The translations under genes and the position numbers were made by a program. This document shows, piece after piece, positions 22,601 to 35,690 of a stretch of 64,000 bases of DNA. The notes beneath the pieces are model-generated. The model did no database searches and was not told where the DNA came from. It was given only the letters and a program-made list of their open reading frames with translations. The stretch is from Breviolum minutum Mf 1.05b.01. Taxonomy: Eukaryota > Sar > Dinophyceae > Suessiales > Symbiodiniaceae. The stretch lies in contig DF239893.1 of the NCBI GenBank assembly GCA_000507305.1, positions 90,738 to 154,737 on the forward strand, given 5' to 3'. Within the stretch, counting starts at the first letter, position 1. The number at the start of each line of letters is the position of its first letter.

Positions 22601-23820
22601 ATCTTCAAACAGGGTAAGAGCGTGTGTGCAGGAACCATGCTGTAATTGCCGGGCCTGCACAGTTGGATCTGCCAGGATCCCTGATCTTTCAAGAAGGGAA
22701 GTGCATTGAGGGAGACTACTATATTGTTTGGCCCTCAGCTTTGGAAGGAACGTGTCATGTCTCGCTTCTACATGTTCTGACATTTTCTATCACATTTCTT
22801 GCGTTTTGTTTTAGTAACATCCCTCCGCCATCTAGTCATTTGGCACTTGTGTGCCCGGCGCACTGCTATGCTTGCCAGTCTTATGGGTAACATGGTAGCA
22901 TGTGGTCCCCTTGCAGTTGACATGGTTTTACATGCCCAGCAGATTTTTTAGGAGTAAGTGGACTACAAACATCTCACAGATCAAACAGCCTTTGCAATCT
23001 AGTCATGAGGACAATCACCTCTCCACTTAACGAAGTCGAATTGAAATTTACTCGAATGCATAGTAATCGTGATCATTGTAGGACCCTCTGGTTTTGAAAG
23101 ATGCATCATTTAGATTCAAAGCTATCACCTCAAGCCTCCGGGCTCTTGACATCTGACTCCATGACCCTCGATATGTAACCATAGTGTAGCCCCTGTGCGC
23201 CATGTGGAAATTTAGCCAGTTGGACCTCAGTAGCAAGACCTCGCGGCCATGATGTGTCCAGGTGGCGGTCTATGACGATCCAGCTACTTGTACCATCTCG
23301 CAGCTCGGTAGATGGGTAGTGGCAGGGCCCATGCAACAAGCCAATTTCTGCAAGATGATGTGTCCAAACCACTAAACCAATATTGATTTATAGAATCTTA
23401 TTTATATCCTGTAATCCTGTTTATAAAGTCAATCTAAACATGCTCGTGACTCATTTCGATCACATGCACAGAGTACATGTCATGGCTTCCTCCTGGCCAC
23501 TCTTTGTCCATTCTGACATGCTTCTTTCGCAACGGGGTCCTTGGAGTCAGCCGTTGTTGGCCACCACGGGTGACAGGACACATTCTGAGTGGAAATAGCA
23601 GGGAATGGTCAAATCCTGTCCATCCCATTGAAGATCCATGTTTCGAAGAATCTTCCTGGATGTTTGCTGCTTGCTGTTTCTTGAGGTTCTCAGCCTACGA
23701 GCTGGAGAATGATTGCACTTATACCTATCCACTGACCTACAGAACCATGGTTGCAGTTGGGGAGAGGCAGATCTGGCCTCTTCACACAATAAAAAGGTTG
23801 CTCACCAATAGATGACACTC
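22600..23820. other. Sparse region, no supported gene
   Basis: A segment at 22670-22745 reads protein-like in one frame (LDLPGSLIFQEGK), but I could not place splice sites. The rest shows only short overlapping ORFs. Confidence 0.3.
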
Positions 23821-23854
23821 ACATGAAGTTGTGATGTTCTTCCAGATAAGAAAA

Positions 23855-24148
23855 ACCGAAGCCCAGCTCAAGCCCAACTTGGCCATCTGGCAAACATGTT
23901 TTGACTGGTTCGAAGCTTTGATTATTTCCACGAATGCGGGCAACAAAAAAAAATTGGCCCAGCTGGGGATGTCATCAGTTGGGTTTGTCCTCCGAGGTCA
24001 ATTTGATGCACTCTTCCAGTATGACTCGGAGTTAATGAATCCGTCCAACCAGGATGGCCGTGACTTGGAAAGTAGAGCTAATGCAGGTTGCACATCCCAG
24101 TTCTTTAAACTAGGAAACGAATGGATTAAACTGATTCAACGCTACTGA
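23855..24148 (+). CDS. Uncertain 90-100 codon exon or ORF
   Basis: It follows an AG after a pyrimidine stretch (GTTCTTCCAG). The frame stays open to TGA at 24148 and has ordinary amino-acid composition (for example PNLAIWQTCFDWFEALI and NEWIKLIQRY). No domain is recognised. A frame this long could arise by chance. Confidence 0.25.
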   Translation, partial: TEAQLKPNLAIWQTCFDWFEALIISTNAGNKKKLAQLGMSSVGFVLRGQFDALFQYDSELMNPSNQDGRDLESRANAGCTSQFFKLGNEWIKLIQRY

Positions 24149-24804
24149 AACATGACCTTGATACAAGACATAAAAAAGAAACGCTGGAAACTCATTTGAT
24201 TTGCTGTTTATCATTTTACAATACTTCAAGCCAAAATAGGATTCAGCTAGTTGAGAGATCATAGAACGACATTGGAGCAGATCTTGAAGTGCTAGCCCAC
24301 GTGCCAAAAGTATAGCAGGGGATGCTGAACTCAGTTGAACTGGTGAAACGCTGGGATGGGATTTTGTGTAAGAGTTCATTGGCTGTACACACCCACACAC
24401 ACGATATACCATACAATGCTGTCCACTATACATATTAATCATTATTAATCATACTATGCAAGAGAAACAGTTTCACATCGCGTACGGTTGGTTGTTGGAT
24501 AGCCACTTTGCTAGAGCCACCGAACCACCTAACGATGTATTTGTACATGAATTGTAGTCGGCCCTATGTAGTCTATGTACATATTGAATTCTATTAAATT
24601 GTGAACCTAAAGAGATTGACAGAGATGGTCTGCACCCAGCAACATTCAGTGCTATGAAAGGCTAAATATGGCCCGCTGAAGTCAATAGAATCGCAATCCC
24701 CCTGCTCTACCTGTAGGATATGTTAGGATCATGCAATGCCTCATGCTTTTGGCGTGTTATCGCTTTTCTTTCCAAGTCATTCCGCCCAAGACCTTCATAT
24801 TTGA

Positions 24805-25008
24805 ATGCGTGTCATCCAAGGTTTCCACTGGGTCATCGAACGTCTGGACTTTGTCCAGGATAAGCGGGGGCAGAAAGTTCTCTGCTTGGGCGAGGAGGCA
24901 CCCCAGTGTGCAAACACTGAAGCAAAAGAACAATGTGGCAGTTGCACCATAAGAATGTCGAAACTGGAGGTTCAAAAGAAACAGCCCTGCAGTGCATTCA
25001 ATGCATGA
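24805..25008 (+). CDS. Uncertain coding segment, three competing frames
   Basis: A + frame reads GFHWVIERLDFVQDKRGQK and then a Cys-containing stretch. A second + frame and a minus frame (24757-24975) are also protein-like. One of them is probably an exon, but I cannot choose with confidence. Confidence 0.25.
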   Translation: MRVIQGFHWVIERLDFVQDKRGQKVLCLGEEAPQCANTEAKEQCGSCTIRMSKLEVQKKQPCSAFNA

Positions 25009-25317
25009 ATTTGTTTTCTAGGGGTACCACGGTCTTGCAAGGATCACTGTTGTTTGACTGGTTTCTTGGGGACATGGTGCGACAAGGGCGGTTTATGAGG
25101 CGTGCAGGTGTTTGTGAGCATGTGGGGCACTTTTTGGGGTTCTGTTTGATTTTGAAAGGTTCAAACGACCCTCGCCCCCTTTAATCATATCTTGACTTGC
25201 ATGTAAAACCCTTTAAATATGTCTTCTAGTTTGCTTATGTTTGCTTAAATAATTAGTTCCAGGTGGTTTAGGTGGTTTTGCATGTAAATCTTCATGCCGT
25301 TTGCTTGGCTTGTGCAG

Positions 25318-25381
25318 GCAACAGCGGAAGTGGACGATGAAGGGGATCTGGTGCAAGAGAAGCCGCACCCTAGCTGAAAAG
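25318..25381 (+). CDS. Candidate short exon
   Basis: It is bounded by TGTGCAG and AAAAG|GTGGAG. One frame gives an acidic product (ATAEVDDEGDLVQEKP) ending at an internal stop; another is basic and stays open through the donor. The frame is unresolved. Confidence 0.3.
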
Positions 25382-25709
25382 GTGGAGAGATATCTCGCAC
25401 TATTTGCTTGTTGTAAGAAATGGATATTTTTTGAGGCCCCCAGCCCAGGATGTCCTTCGTTGGGCAATATAAAAACTCCTTTTTGAATATATAGAGTAAT
25501 TATTTAGAATCAGGTCTTTTGTACCTCCCTTACATTGTTTAGGGTAGTCGAACTTGGGAGATCTGGATAAAGATTGTGTCTTCTTAAAAGTCCCAACGTT
25601 TGGGATTTGTTTTTCCAGCGGCAAGGTAAGGTGATTGGTTGGGTTGGTTGCTTCCTACTTGTAGCTTTCTAGAGGTTGCCGTTCAGCACTCAGCACCAGC
25701 AAGCTCTAG

Positions 25710-25814
25710 CTTCTCGGGCCTAGGAAAGCAACATCTGCTGTGCCGGCCAACGTTGGAGGTGCGGTGCAGTATTGGTTCAGTCGTGGCAATGGGCCATGGG
25801 CATTGTGTTTTCAG
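25710..25814 (+). CDS. Candidate exon, phase 0 at both ends
   Basis: This 35-codon stretch between an AG at 25708-25709 and CAG|GTTTTG reads GPRKATSAVPANVGGAVQ. No relation to the neighbouring exons could be shown. Confidence 0.35.
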
Positions 25815-26003
25815 GTTTTGGTATGATTTGGTTTCAGAGAATGACAAGCTAGCGTTCCTCTTTGCGTCTGAAGTAGTATTCATTGTTGATGACAATGATT
25901 CATGATTCATAGGATGTTGATACTTGTATATATCACGTGTTCACATTCAAATGTAAGATTTAAATGCAGTTGCCCCATCTTAGTTCCCGGGTAACTGCTT
26001 GCG

Positions 26004-29000
26004 ATGTCAGGTAAAATCGACGGTGCGACCCGCGCAAAACTCCTCAAAGAGTTGGACACCCACGACGATGCCAAGTTGCACGCCGCACTGGAATCTCGGC
26101 ACTCAGACCTGTGCATCCAAAGTAATTACCCACCTCTCTAGATTTGCTAGATGTTGGTGCGCATTTGGCCTTCAAAGCACCCAAGTGGTGTTCAGTTTTG
26201 TAATTGAAGGATTGCTTCACAAGCATGATATCTCAGGCTGCTTACCCTCATTCTTTGTTGCCTCCCAAGCCCGTCCACGTCCCATGGAGACTTGTGGAGT
26301 GGCCAAGGTCAAAAGTGAAGGTGCGAGGAAGCGTTTCATCGCAGAGCTCCATGCCAAGCGAAACTTGGAACAGCTCAAGGCCAGAGGAGAGCATTGAATC
26401 AAGAAGGTACACATTTGGTAAAATTGGTAAGGCCAACATCGTGACCCGAAGAGTGGCGATTGCTGCTGCCAACATAATACGTAAATCAGGTTGGGAACAT
26501 TTGATTCCACAGCAAGCTGATACGCAGAAGGTTAAGAAGAAGGGGCACCGTGACCGGTCACTGGCATCTTGTATTATACTGATACGGAATCGGAATACTT
26601 TGCATATTCAAACGATGGATCATGCATGTAGAAACCATTCATAATACCAGTAGGAACCTTTTGTCCTTTCACGTGTCAAGTATACCGTGCTACAGTCACA
26701 GATGACGCAGGCCTCCCAGAGACTTCAGAAAGCCGATGAGGATCGCGAAGCACGTCTCGCCAAGCCCCTCGCCATTGAGAAGTGGTACAGTGAATTAATC
26801 CCCCGGCGTTCCTGTGTCAGTCTGACAACGGGATATGGCTGCAAGTTACTGCAAGTAAGCAAAACAAGCATGATTGCTTTTCCTCAGAATCTTCACGTAG
26901 GGTCAGTGGTCGGGGCAGATTTCTCGATGTTGTCGTTCTCTAAGGTTGGAGCTGATCAAGAAGCAGCAGCATGCCCGTGCTGAAGCACATAAAGCCTCCG
27001 AAGAAGCGAAGAAAAGCACAATGGCACAACTTGAGGCCAGCAAGCTGCAGATATGGAAGATTGCGGCAGTGCGAAGTGTCTTCGAACAAACCCCTCATGT
27101 TGCATGTTTTTTGCCATGTTTTGCACATATGTTTTTCTTTCGCAGCACATCATTTCCTTCCATTTGCATTCCTCTCCATGGCTTGTCACAGCAGATAGCT
27201 TTCCACCATGCCGAGCTTTGGACAGAAGCACGCAGCTGATCATCAGGTGCTTATGAAGCAAAAGGAGGCCCAGGCCATTCGACGTTTGATCCAAGAGAAG
27301 GATGCACAAGATCGTGGCATGGGTCGTGAGCAGCTCGGCCAGAGTGGTTCTTTGCCTCCGAGTCAATTCCAAAAAGCAGCTACGAGACCCCTTCAACTCT
27401 ATCACTGCAAGCATGTTGGAACCGAGACTGAAGACACAATTTAAAGACAAATGAATCGGGAAAGAAATGATGAGAACTGAAGATGAATGAAGATGAGTGA
27501 AAATTATGTAGTGAAGAGTGCAGATTTGAAGGCACTTGATTTTATGTTTCCTTGAGATTGATATCAATCTGAAAGAAACCGCAGAAACCTTTTTTCATCT
27601 CTCGACAGGAAAGATGCTGCCCGGCAGCGGCGGAAGATGCAAGAACGTTCCGCTGCCGAAGTGAGAGCCATCGAAGAGGAACGAGCACAGCAGTCACTTG
27701 GTGGGATAGAAAACATAGAAAACAACCAGTTCAGAAATTCTCGTGACCAATGTATACCGCTTCTGTCCTAGGCTTTCATTATATCCAATATGTGTTTGGC
27801 TGTGTTCGCCAGCCGTGAAACTTGCAACGCTGACATGAATCAGCTATGGACTGTGGCAATCTACAAGGCCCTATCTTAAAATATCAACAAAAAAAGCAAT
27901 GCAAAGCAGTTTGGTGTTTGGAGTGCTGTTTATTTCTGTTTTTCTATGTACATGTTGCGCATCTCTGTGCACGTTGGTGCATGAATTTTTAGGGTCGGTT
28001 TGTTCGAACTTAAATACAACAGAGTGGAACTCTTGCACAAAATCGAGGCTAGCTCGGAAGCGAGATGAGCAGGTTGGGCATGCCATAGTGCTGTTGCGGC
28101 CTATATGTATCCCAACGCAACATGAGATGCAGAAATTGCGGGGTACAGTGCAAGAATTATATAAGTACTGCAACAAGGGCCCACCACCAACACCAACAAC
28201 ACCACCACCACCGCCACCAACACCAACACCAACAACACCGCCACCACCAGCAGCAGCAACAACAACAACAACAAGAACAACACCAACAATCATCACCAGA
28301 AGGGGATCATGAGAGATCGAGCTGTGTCAAGTGCTAGGGGCATCACCACCCCACAAACGATTGTCAGTCCTCGTTCCATCCAGTTTGAGCTGTGTCTTGC
28401 AACTCTTCGTTACATCTGAATCATCTGAATCCAGATATGGAGACCGAGCCTTTCTGTAAGCTACCTCTGAAGCCGATGGCAGGTAGAGAAGCGCCGCGCT
28501 TTATTCCTGAAGAAGAATCGTGGCATGGCTGCAAGGGCAGGCTTGCCGTGGACAGTTTACAGGTCCCTGCAGTCTGACAGAAAGTTGATCAGAATTGATT
28601 GATTTATTCATTGTTTGTTGGTTTTGAAACCTATGCCTATTATTATCTATAGTTCTTTAGTGGGCGAATCTACACGGGCCCTGTTTTGGGATTGAAGAGC
28701 GCAGGTACAAGGCATCAAGTTGACAAACTTTTGGATGTCCTTCCACACTTTGGAAAAGCTGTTGTCCCCTACACGGGATCAGTGGTTGACTTTGAGGCCA
28801 AATTGCTGAAGTGCTTCGCGAGGAGAAAATGAAGGAACGAGATTACCAGGTGCCACTGTGAGCTCTCACCAGCCACCACATGTAACACAGAGCATTTGCC
28901 TTGTTCCTGTAAGATCCAAACAGCATCAAGTAGAACAGATTGAAAAAGATTTGCAAGTATCCCGTCTTGACTGTCTCAGTTTTTGCCAATGTCATCAGTT

Positions 29001-32000
29001 TGATACTGCTTTCCGTGTTCTTTTGCTTTTTGTTGCTTATAGCTCACCCCATATCACATTCCAAAGCCAGTCGCCGTCCGACATGGTTGAATCTCAACAG
29101 GCGAGGCTTCGAGAGGCCAAGGACCTGATCATTCAGGAGGTGGCGTGGGTCGGGTAAACCTTAAAGACGATTGATTTATAAGTTTGACGATTGTTGATGA
29201 TTGATCATACACACACACATATCATTGGTCAAGTCGAGCATGTTTGGGATAAAATGAGTGCACATTTACGTTCCAGGTGTGGAAGACCAAAGCGCAAGAA
29301 CGACTTGCCCGAGAAGAAAAGGAACGTGAATTTCAGCGCCTGGAGGCGCACGCGGGTGGAAAACAAACTGCTTGGATCCTGCTTGAACCCGAAAGGTATC
29401 AGAAGATCAGAATATCAATGAATAGTAACGAGTCTATAACGAGTCTATAGTCTATACCTAGTAGCAATTTTTTGATGCTGATGAACACTCTTGCTGCCTG
29501 TGATCAGCGCCGGCGTAGTTCTTAACTGGGCCCCATGCAAAAGCAGGATAGGCCTCCCACATCCGTAGTCTGTGGATGTAACATGTATGCACGTCAGTTC
29601 AAGATTTGTGAGGCGCCCAATGAAAACCATACTCATAGTGACCACATCTATCGTTTGCGCTTTAAAGCTGAAAGGAGCTAGTTTGAAGGAATTCAAAGTA
29701 TAGATTGCATCATGTCCCAGTGGCACACGTTGCAGGAAATCCGAGAGAAGGTGACCGTGGAGCGGGAGCGCCGCCGTGCCATGGACGAATTGAAGCAGAT
29801 CTCAGCTATCCGTATCTGGGCCTGGAGAGGGATGAGAGTGCTCCTTTGTGAAAACGAGGTAAACAACGGTGGACTTTCTCCACAATAGTAGTTTGCACGT
29901 CCGTGGGGGGAGTACCGCTTGATAGTGCTGGCCTTTTCTTCAACTTTGGTCCCAAATAAAGTTAAGATCCCTTTGAGGGAAGCATGCAGAAGAAGAAAAG
30001 GAGGCGACCATCAAGCGAAGGGAGAAGATGCGCAAGGACGGGGTTCTTTCTTTCCAGGCTGGTGTGACGATCACAGCGAGAGCGAGAGACAGGGAAAAAG
30101 AGTAGAACAATCTGTTGATGCAATGATACTGGCAACCAGGATGCATGATCACAGAACACTTCTGGCACTCGTGCACAAGTTATTCTGTGCCTTTTTGCTC
30201 ATGCCAATGCTGCATGTCTACGCCAGGAGCACCTCTTGGAATTGAAAGTGCAGGCAAGCAACAGGCCAGGGTGGCAGCTCGTACCAAACCTGTGTGGTGC
30301 GTTACATTTGTAAGAGATATCCTGATCATCCTTGCCAACAAATGCCATCAATAGCTTGGAAACCACGGAATTACATTCTGTACTCCGTCGATTGTGAGAG
30401 TGGTTGGATTATGTTTAGCTACCTGCTTGCCTTCCGTTGGCCCATGTTCATCCAAAGTTGAAGAAGGTATCTCACAGATCTCCCAGCTTTGATAGCGAAA
30501 TGCAAGTCCCCCGCGCCCACTGCAGATCTTTGCAATCCATACGCCCAAGGGAATAAGGCCATTGGTGATCCTTCCCTGCATGCAGGGCCCAGCAAACCCG
30601 TGAGCAAGCTCGTCGCAATGAGCGCAGAGAGCAGAAGATCCAGGCGGTCCGGAAACATTTGCCATGAAAGCAGGTCCTTCATATTTTGGAGGAACAATTG
30701 CGGAGCAAGTTGATACATCTACCATTGCTGCAACAACAGGGTTGCCTTTGATAGGCCAGGCATGACCACGCTTTCCGCTATCGGTTGAAACTTTAGCGTT
30801 CGCCAGTTCTTTGGCAAGGGTCATTGACTCAATGACCACAGGTAAAATGATCGAATTGATGAGTTAATCGTTGCATTAATTTTGAATGATTCAATCTTTT
30901 TTGGTTCTTGGCTTAGTGGGGGTGAACCTGAATTCGCACAAGATATTCTGGGTTCTTTGGGTATTCTCAGCTTTTGGACTGCTGACTGTCCAGTTAATTA
31001 GACAGATTGTCAGTCGATAAAGTCTAGCTGATGAAGGGATTGCAGAACACAGTTTTGCATCCCGTCCTTGCCAGCATAATTCCTCAGTGTCATCTGCCAC
31101 ATGAAGTTTCATGTGCCAATCAAGCCAGATCAAACATTTCATGGGCTGGTGCAGGAGAGGGAAGAGGCAAGGCTGCGACGCTTCCGCGAATCACAGTTCA
31201 TGGATAGTATGCGTGACTCGGCACGCCCGCCTCACCGTCGAGGGTCTAAGCAGGATGACCATTCCCAAAATCTTTAGCTTTCTTGAAGACAAGTATAGTA
31301 GCGGTGTAGTGTGGGAGTTCTTTGTTTTGATTTGTTTTGTGTTATCTCGATTTTGGACTGTAGAGAGTGAGTGAGACGAGCGGTAAAACACCCGTCACAC
31401 GAATAAGGAGGGTACAACATGAAGTCCTGTAGGTTTTGTTCCTGCTAGGAGATTAGAGGCAGAGGAATTCCCTATATTATAATGATTAATATACTGTATG
31501 TATATATCAATTGATTCATCAATTAGAACTATATTTGATGGTAGAAACTTCCTAGTTACAGAAGACTTGGTTACTGCTTTGATTCAGCTTTTGGATGTCA
31601 TGTTTTGATCTCGGTGGGCAGTGTCCATGGTGAGACTCCCACGCATCCCTCAGGTGCCACCCGCACCTTCAAGTCGGACAGAGCAACTGGGGCGATGGGA
31701 AGCATTCAGGGGTGTACAGAATGCACTGATGGAGGAGTAGAAATAGAAATATTTGGTAAGTAAATACATTATGAGCACTGCGGGCTTAGAAGAACATGTT
31801 GTGTGTTTCTCTTTTGTACTATCCACTTGAGCTCAGAATGAAAATGGAAGAACATGTCATAATTGTTGGACTATGCACGGATGCTTGCTCCTTCGCAGGA
31901 GGGCGAAGGTGAGGAAGGCAACATGCTAGAGGCCCAATTTGCGCTGCCAACTGCTGACAAACTTGCTTTGCACAAGAAAGGATCATGCCATCTATGCATT

Positions 32001-35000
32001 CTATTCTATACAGTTAGCTTGCAATGTCCAAACACCAGATACACGTCTTCCTGACGAATTGCTTAATGAATAGTGGTTTTCCCATCAGAACCATACATAC
32101 CATACCTATCCTACCTTTTTTCAAAAGCAACTACTGTAGAACTCATATTCGGACTCTGATTTCAAGGAACAGCAAATGAAGCAGTCAACCTTGTGTCTTT
32201 CCAGCTATGTCACAAACTTACACCGCCATACACTGTAGCACTGTATGTGTTTTTGCTTCAATGCATGCATATGGCATTTAAATTTGAAATTTACTTTGTT
32301 CATGCCACGCCTTTATTGAGTTTCACGAAGCATTTGGTCGTATTTGGTCCGGTGCAGGGCACCACAGAGCAGGATGAGGAGATTTGGCGAATGCACTCAC
32401 CTTTGGATTTGATAAAGTTCTGTACGGGACAAAGGTTGCGTGTGGATGACGATTGGAGACTCTGAAATCTGTTGTTCATGATGCCTTTTTGCTGCTTCCA
32501 ATGCAGGGGAATTGCAAAGGCTTTTTCCATGAATTGAGTGTTTGTTCAGCTAGGGGAGGAGTGTAACAGGAGCTTTGCGTTGGGTCATCAATCATTCCCT
32601 TGGTTCCAAATAGATGTTTCAGGACGTATTGGGGTGTGGAGTTGAATTAGTTTGTTTACTCTTTCACATCCCAAGTTGCTTTCCCTGTGATGTATGACAT
32701 GCATGGCATGGTTAGTGCGCAACGTGCTTGGAGGACATGCAACGCAAAGGCTTCGAGGCAGAGGAGCGTCGGAAGCGACAGATGGAACGCGATGAGAAGT
32801 TGAAACGAGAAGCCGAGAAGAGAGGCCCCGACATCTTGGACAGAACGGATTCAGAGTTGAACGAATTTTATCAGGATCATGGATCATGTTTCACATACAG
32901 CATTCATTACTATATGTTCATTTTGATTGGAAGGCAGTTTGGTGGCCCGGGTTGGTTCTTTTCATGGATATTTCAGCATGCTTCAAAGCAGTCTTCACAG
33001 AAGTGGTTTTTGGAGCACATGCATAGTTAGATGAATTTTAGCGGCTATACATCGCGGACAGGCAGCTCGGCCTCCTAAAAGTGGCCTTTGTTAGATTTGT
33101 ACTGTGGAAAGTCCATGGCCAAATCAGCAATATCTACGATCAATATCTCATGTTGATAATTTTGGTTGAATTTTAGAGATCTCCAAATACTGGATCTCGT
33201 AAGTATTTACATGTTTATCTTTAAATGATAAGTCAAGAGATATTCAGATATCTATTGTTTCCCCAACTCTTTACATATACATGTATTTCTCATTCTCATG
33301 TTTTCCCATTTTATGAGTGCAGTTTACATCCAAGTTCCACATCTATTTCCCATGGTGCCCGCCTGCTTGAAAGCTGTGTAAATGTCGCTTATTGCAGGCA
33401 AGATGCAGCAGTTGAGCGGCAAGAATCCGAACCTGGCCGAGTTAAACAGGCTTGCTGACACAAGAAGACGCTAGGGCATCTTCCTGCGCTTGGATGATTG
33501 TTGAATCTTAGGGCATGCTTCCTTACTCATGCCGACTTATGCTTCCTGCAGTCGCTCAACTCCACTGGTCCATTCTCTTTATGATTCATGACGGCTCCGG
33601 TGCTCCAGGATCAAGGAATGGCGTGCCGAAGATGAAGCCAAAAAGAAGAGACTGGAGGAAAACCTTCTGTGCTTGCCTGGGCTGTGCTCAGTTGGATGAA
33701 GAGTTACATGAATTCTTGTATTCATAATCTACCTCTGTTGGAGGCTAAGGAAACCAATTAATGACTTGCCATCTTTTTGCCATTGAGCAGCATGCTCCAA
33801 GGGATATCGTCTTTCAGTTACTACAGAGGAAGACAATGACTGTCGTCGATCCATAATGATTACCTTTCCTGGGAAGAAGGCATGCCAGATCTTTACAAGC
33901 AATGCAAAGAATGTACTGGGAGTTCATACTGCAGATTGTGCCAAAATAAGTTTAAGCGGGTCTATATTATTAATTACAACGGATTGCAATGGTTAAGTAT
34001 TACAAATTACAACCATAAATATATGATTTGTACATGCATATAGATGTATTGCCAACCAATGAAGAATGCATGTATTATAATTTCTAAACCTTCGTTAAAC
34101 TTTTAACCGTCACGAGATGCAAAACGATTGTGTTTTGAAGACAATGAGAGGTGCTGGCCTCGCCTCTCAATCCAGCAGGGGGCATAATAGGCGTTTTGAC
34201 CTTCCTGAAATTTAGCATGTAAACTCCAATGATATTCTTTTGGGAAATCCGAATGCTGAAAATGATTTGTAGATAATTTGGGCACAAAATTGCAGGAATG
34301 TGACATAGTAAGTTATAAATGTCATTTGTCACATAACATCCCACATCATCCCACAGCTCGGGTGTTCTGTGCAAGGACGCTCGACTGAAGCGCGAGCTGC
34401 AGCGAGAGCAGTACTTGCGTGACCTTCACGAAGCCGCCGCCAAGCGCGAGGAACTCTGGACCCGTTTGGAGGTGCCAATGGTTTAACGGTTTCAGGTTGG
34501 TCAATGAGGATGCAGAAGTGATTTTCAAACGGGAGATCAATAGACGACATTGTATGAGGAACCAATCGTATTGTAATATATTGCAGAATGTTTGACTTTG
34601 AATTTCAATCACGTATGTATTGTCAAATATTGCTGTTGTTGTTCATTGTTGTTGCTTCATTTGCGCATGCCCAGAAAATATAGCAACATACGGCAAAGTC
34701 CAGTCAATCGTTGATTAGCCAGATGTTTGAAATTTTCTTTTGGCTATATTGAGCACCACCCATCAGTCTACAAGTATCTTTAGGGCATAAGGTTGCACAT
34801 ATGGGGTTGGAATCCGCAAAATGTGCAAATTGCAGGTTTCCCTTCATATAAAGCTGAAACTGGTTCCAACCCAAGTTGGTTTACTATTACTAGTTTGTTT
34901 CTTGCCCACATTCAAGTTTTTTAACTGTCGTAAAATGCTATTGAAACTATTGACCGCCTCCAACTCTCTGGAACCCTTCCACGTTTGCCAGGTAAGGCGC

Positions 35001-35340
35001 ACAGAGCGTGAACATGAGCGACAAGAAAAGCGGCAGCAGGTGGGACACTTGCATGTGGCATTAGCCGCTGCACAAGACAGTACAACTCTCAAGTCTTATG
35101 CTGCAATGCAATCCCGCGTGCAATGTATGCTGTATGCTTTTGACATACTCATACTCCAAGTCAGAAAGTACACAATCACATCATATCACATCCTGACAGC
35201 CATTGAGTTGCCTAAGTGACATTTTGATGATCTCCTCTAACTTCTTTCCGATTTGTATCATACTTGCCCTCCAGGCTGTCATCGAGAAAATCAAGAATTT
35301 GCCTGTGGGTGGTGGTTTGCCCAACGTCCTTGTCTACTAG
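26004..35340 (+). CDS. Long charged coiled-coil protein gene, possibly TPH-like/axonemal
   Basis: About 23 short exons encode Glu/Lys/Arg/Gln-rich helices. Main ones: 26004-26121 (ATG start, MSGKIDGATRAKLLKELD), 26236-26395, 26702-26784, 26945-27068, 27199-27370, 27609-27700, 28797-28849, 29101-29139, 29277-29395, 29736-29811, 29990-30042, 30227-30300, 30593-30646, 31155-31253, 31654-31734, 31899-31981, 32358-32425, 32734-32874, 33398-33464, 33609-33665, 34357-34471, 34992-35039, 35275-35340 (stop). Phases agree across 26702-27199, 27609-29277, 29736-29990, 30593-31899 and 34357-35340. Typical segments are TREQARRNERREQKIQA, KRELQREQYLRDLHEAAAK and RRTEREHERQEKRQQ. Such continuous charged helix resembles the trichohyalin-plectin-homology class (MNS1/CFAP45/CFAP53), so a ciliary role is plausible but inferred. 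The C-terminus is KNLPVGGGLPNVLVY. Two joins appear to use GA donors. It could be two genes. Confidence 0.55.
28180..28296. repeat. CCA/CAA/CAG triplet repeats inside an intron
   Basis: Runs of CCACCA, CCAACA and CAGCAG/CAACAA fill an intron of the coiled-coil gene. They produce overlapping ORFs on both strands (poly-Pro/Thr, poly-Gln/His, and Gly/Val on minus), which I treat as artefacts. Confidence 0.75.
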
Positions 35341-35690
35341 ATCGGCCTCCTGCGCATCAATTCAATGTTGCTTAGCTCATTCAGACTGTGCATTTCCGTG
35401 TTGTTTGCCCTTATGTGCACGAAAATGGAGCACGTAAGAACGTAATGTAAAAAAAACATGAAAAACAAGACCGGAAAAAAGCCTTTGTTGGCGCTGCTAT
35501 TATGATTGTTGGGAACAGCTGGGAGGAGAAAGCGTGTGCATAGTGTGGAAGTCATGATTCATCGCCATTTGATTAGTTCAGTAGATTACAGGTTCACATG
35601 GGGTTAAGTGGCAATTTCTGGTTATTCTTCAAGATAAATCTCAAAGACAAACATGCCTATATATGTAATACATTGTAATACAACAGTGAA

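Noticed and set aside
27871-28312. 137-141 codon ORFs on both strands
   Set aside because: They depend on the CCA/CAA triplet block and lie within an intron of the coiled-coil gene.
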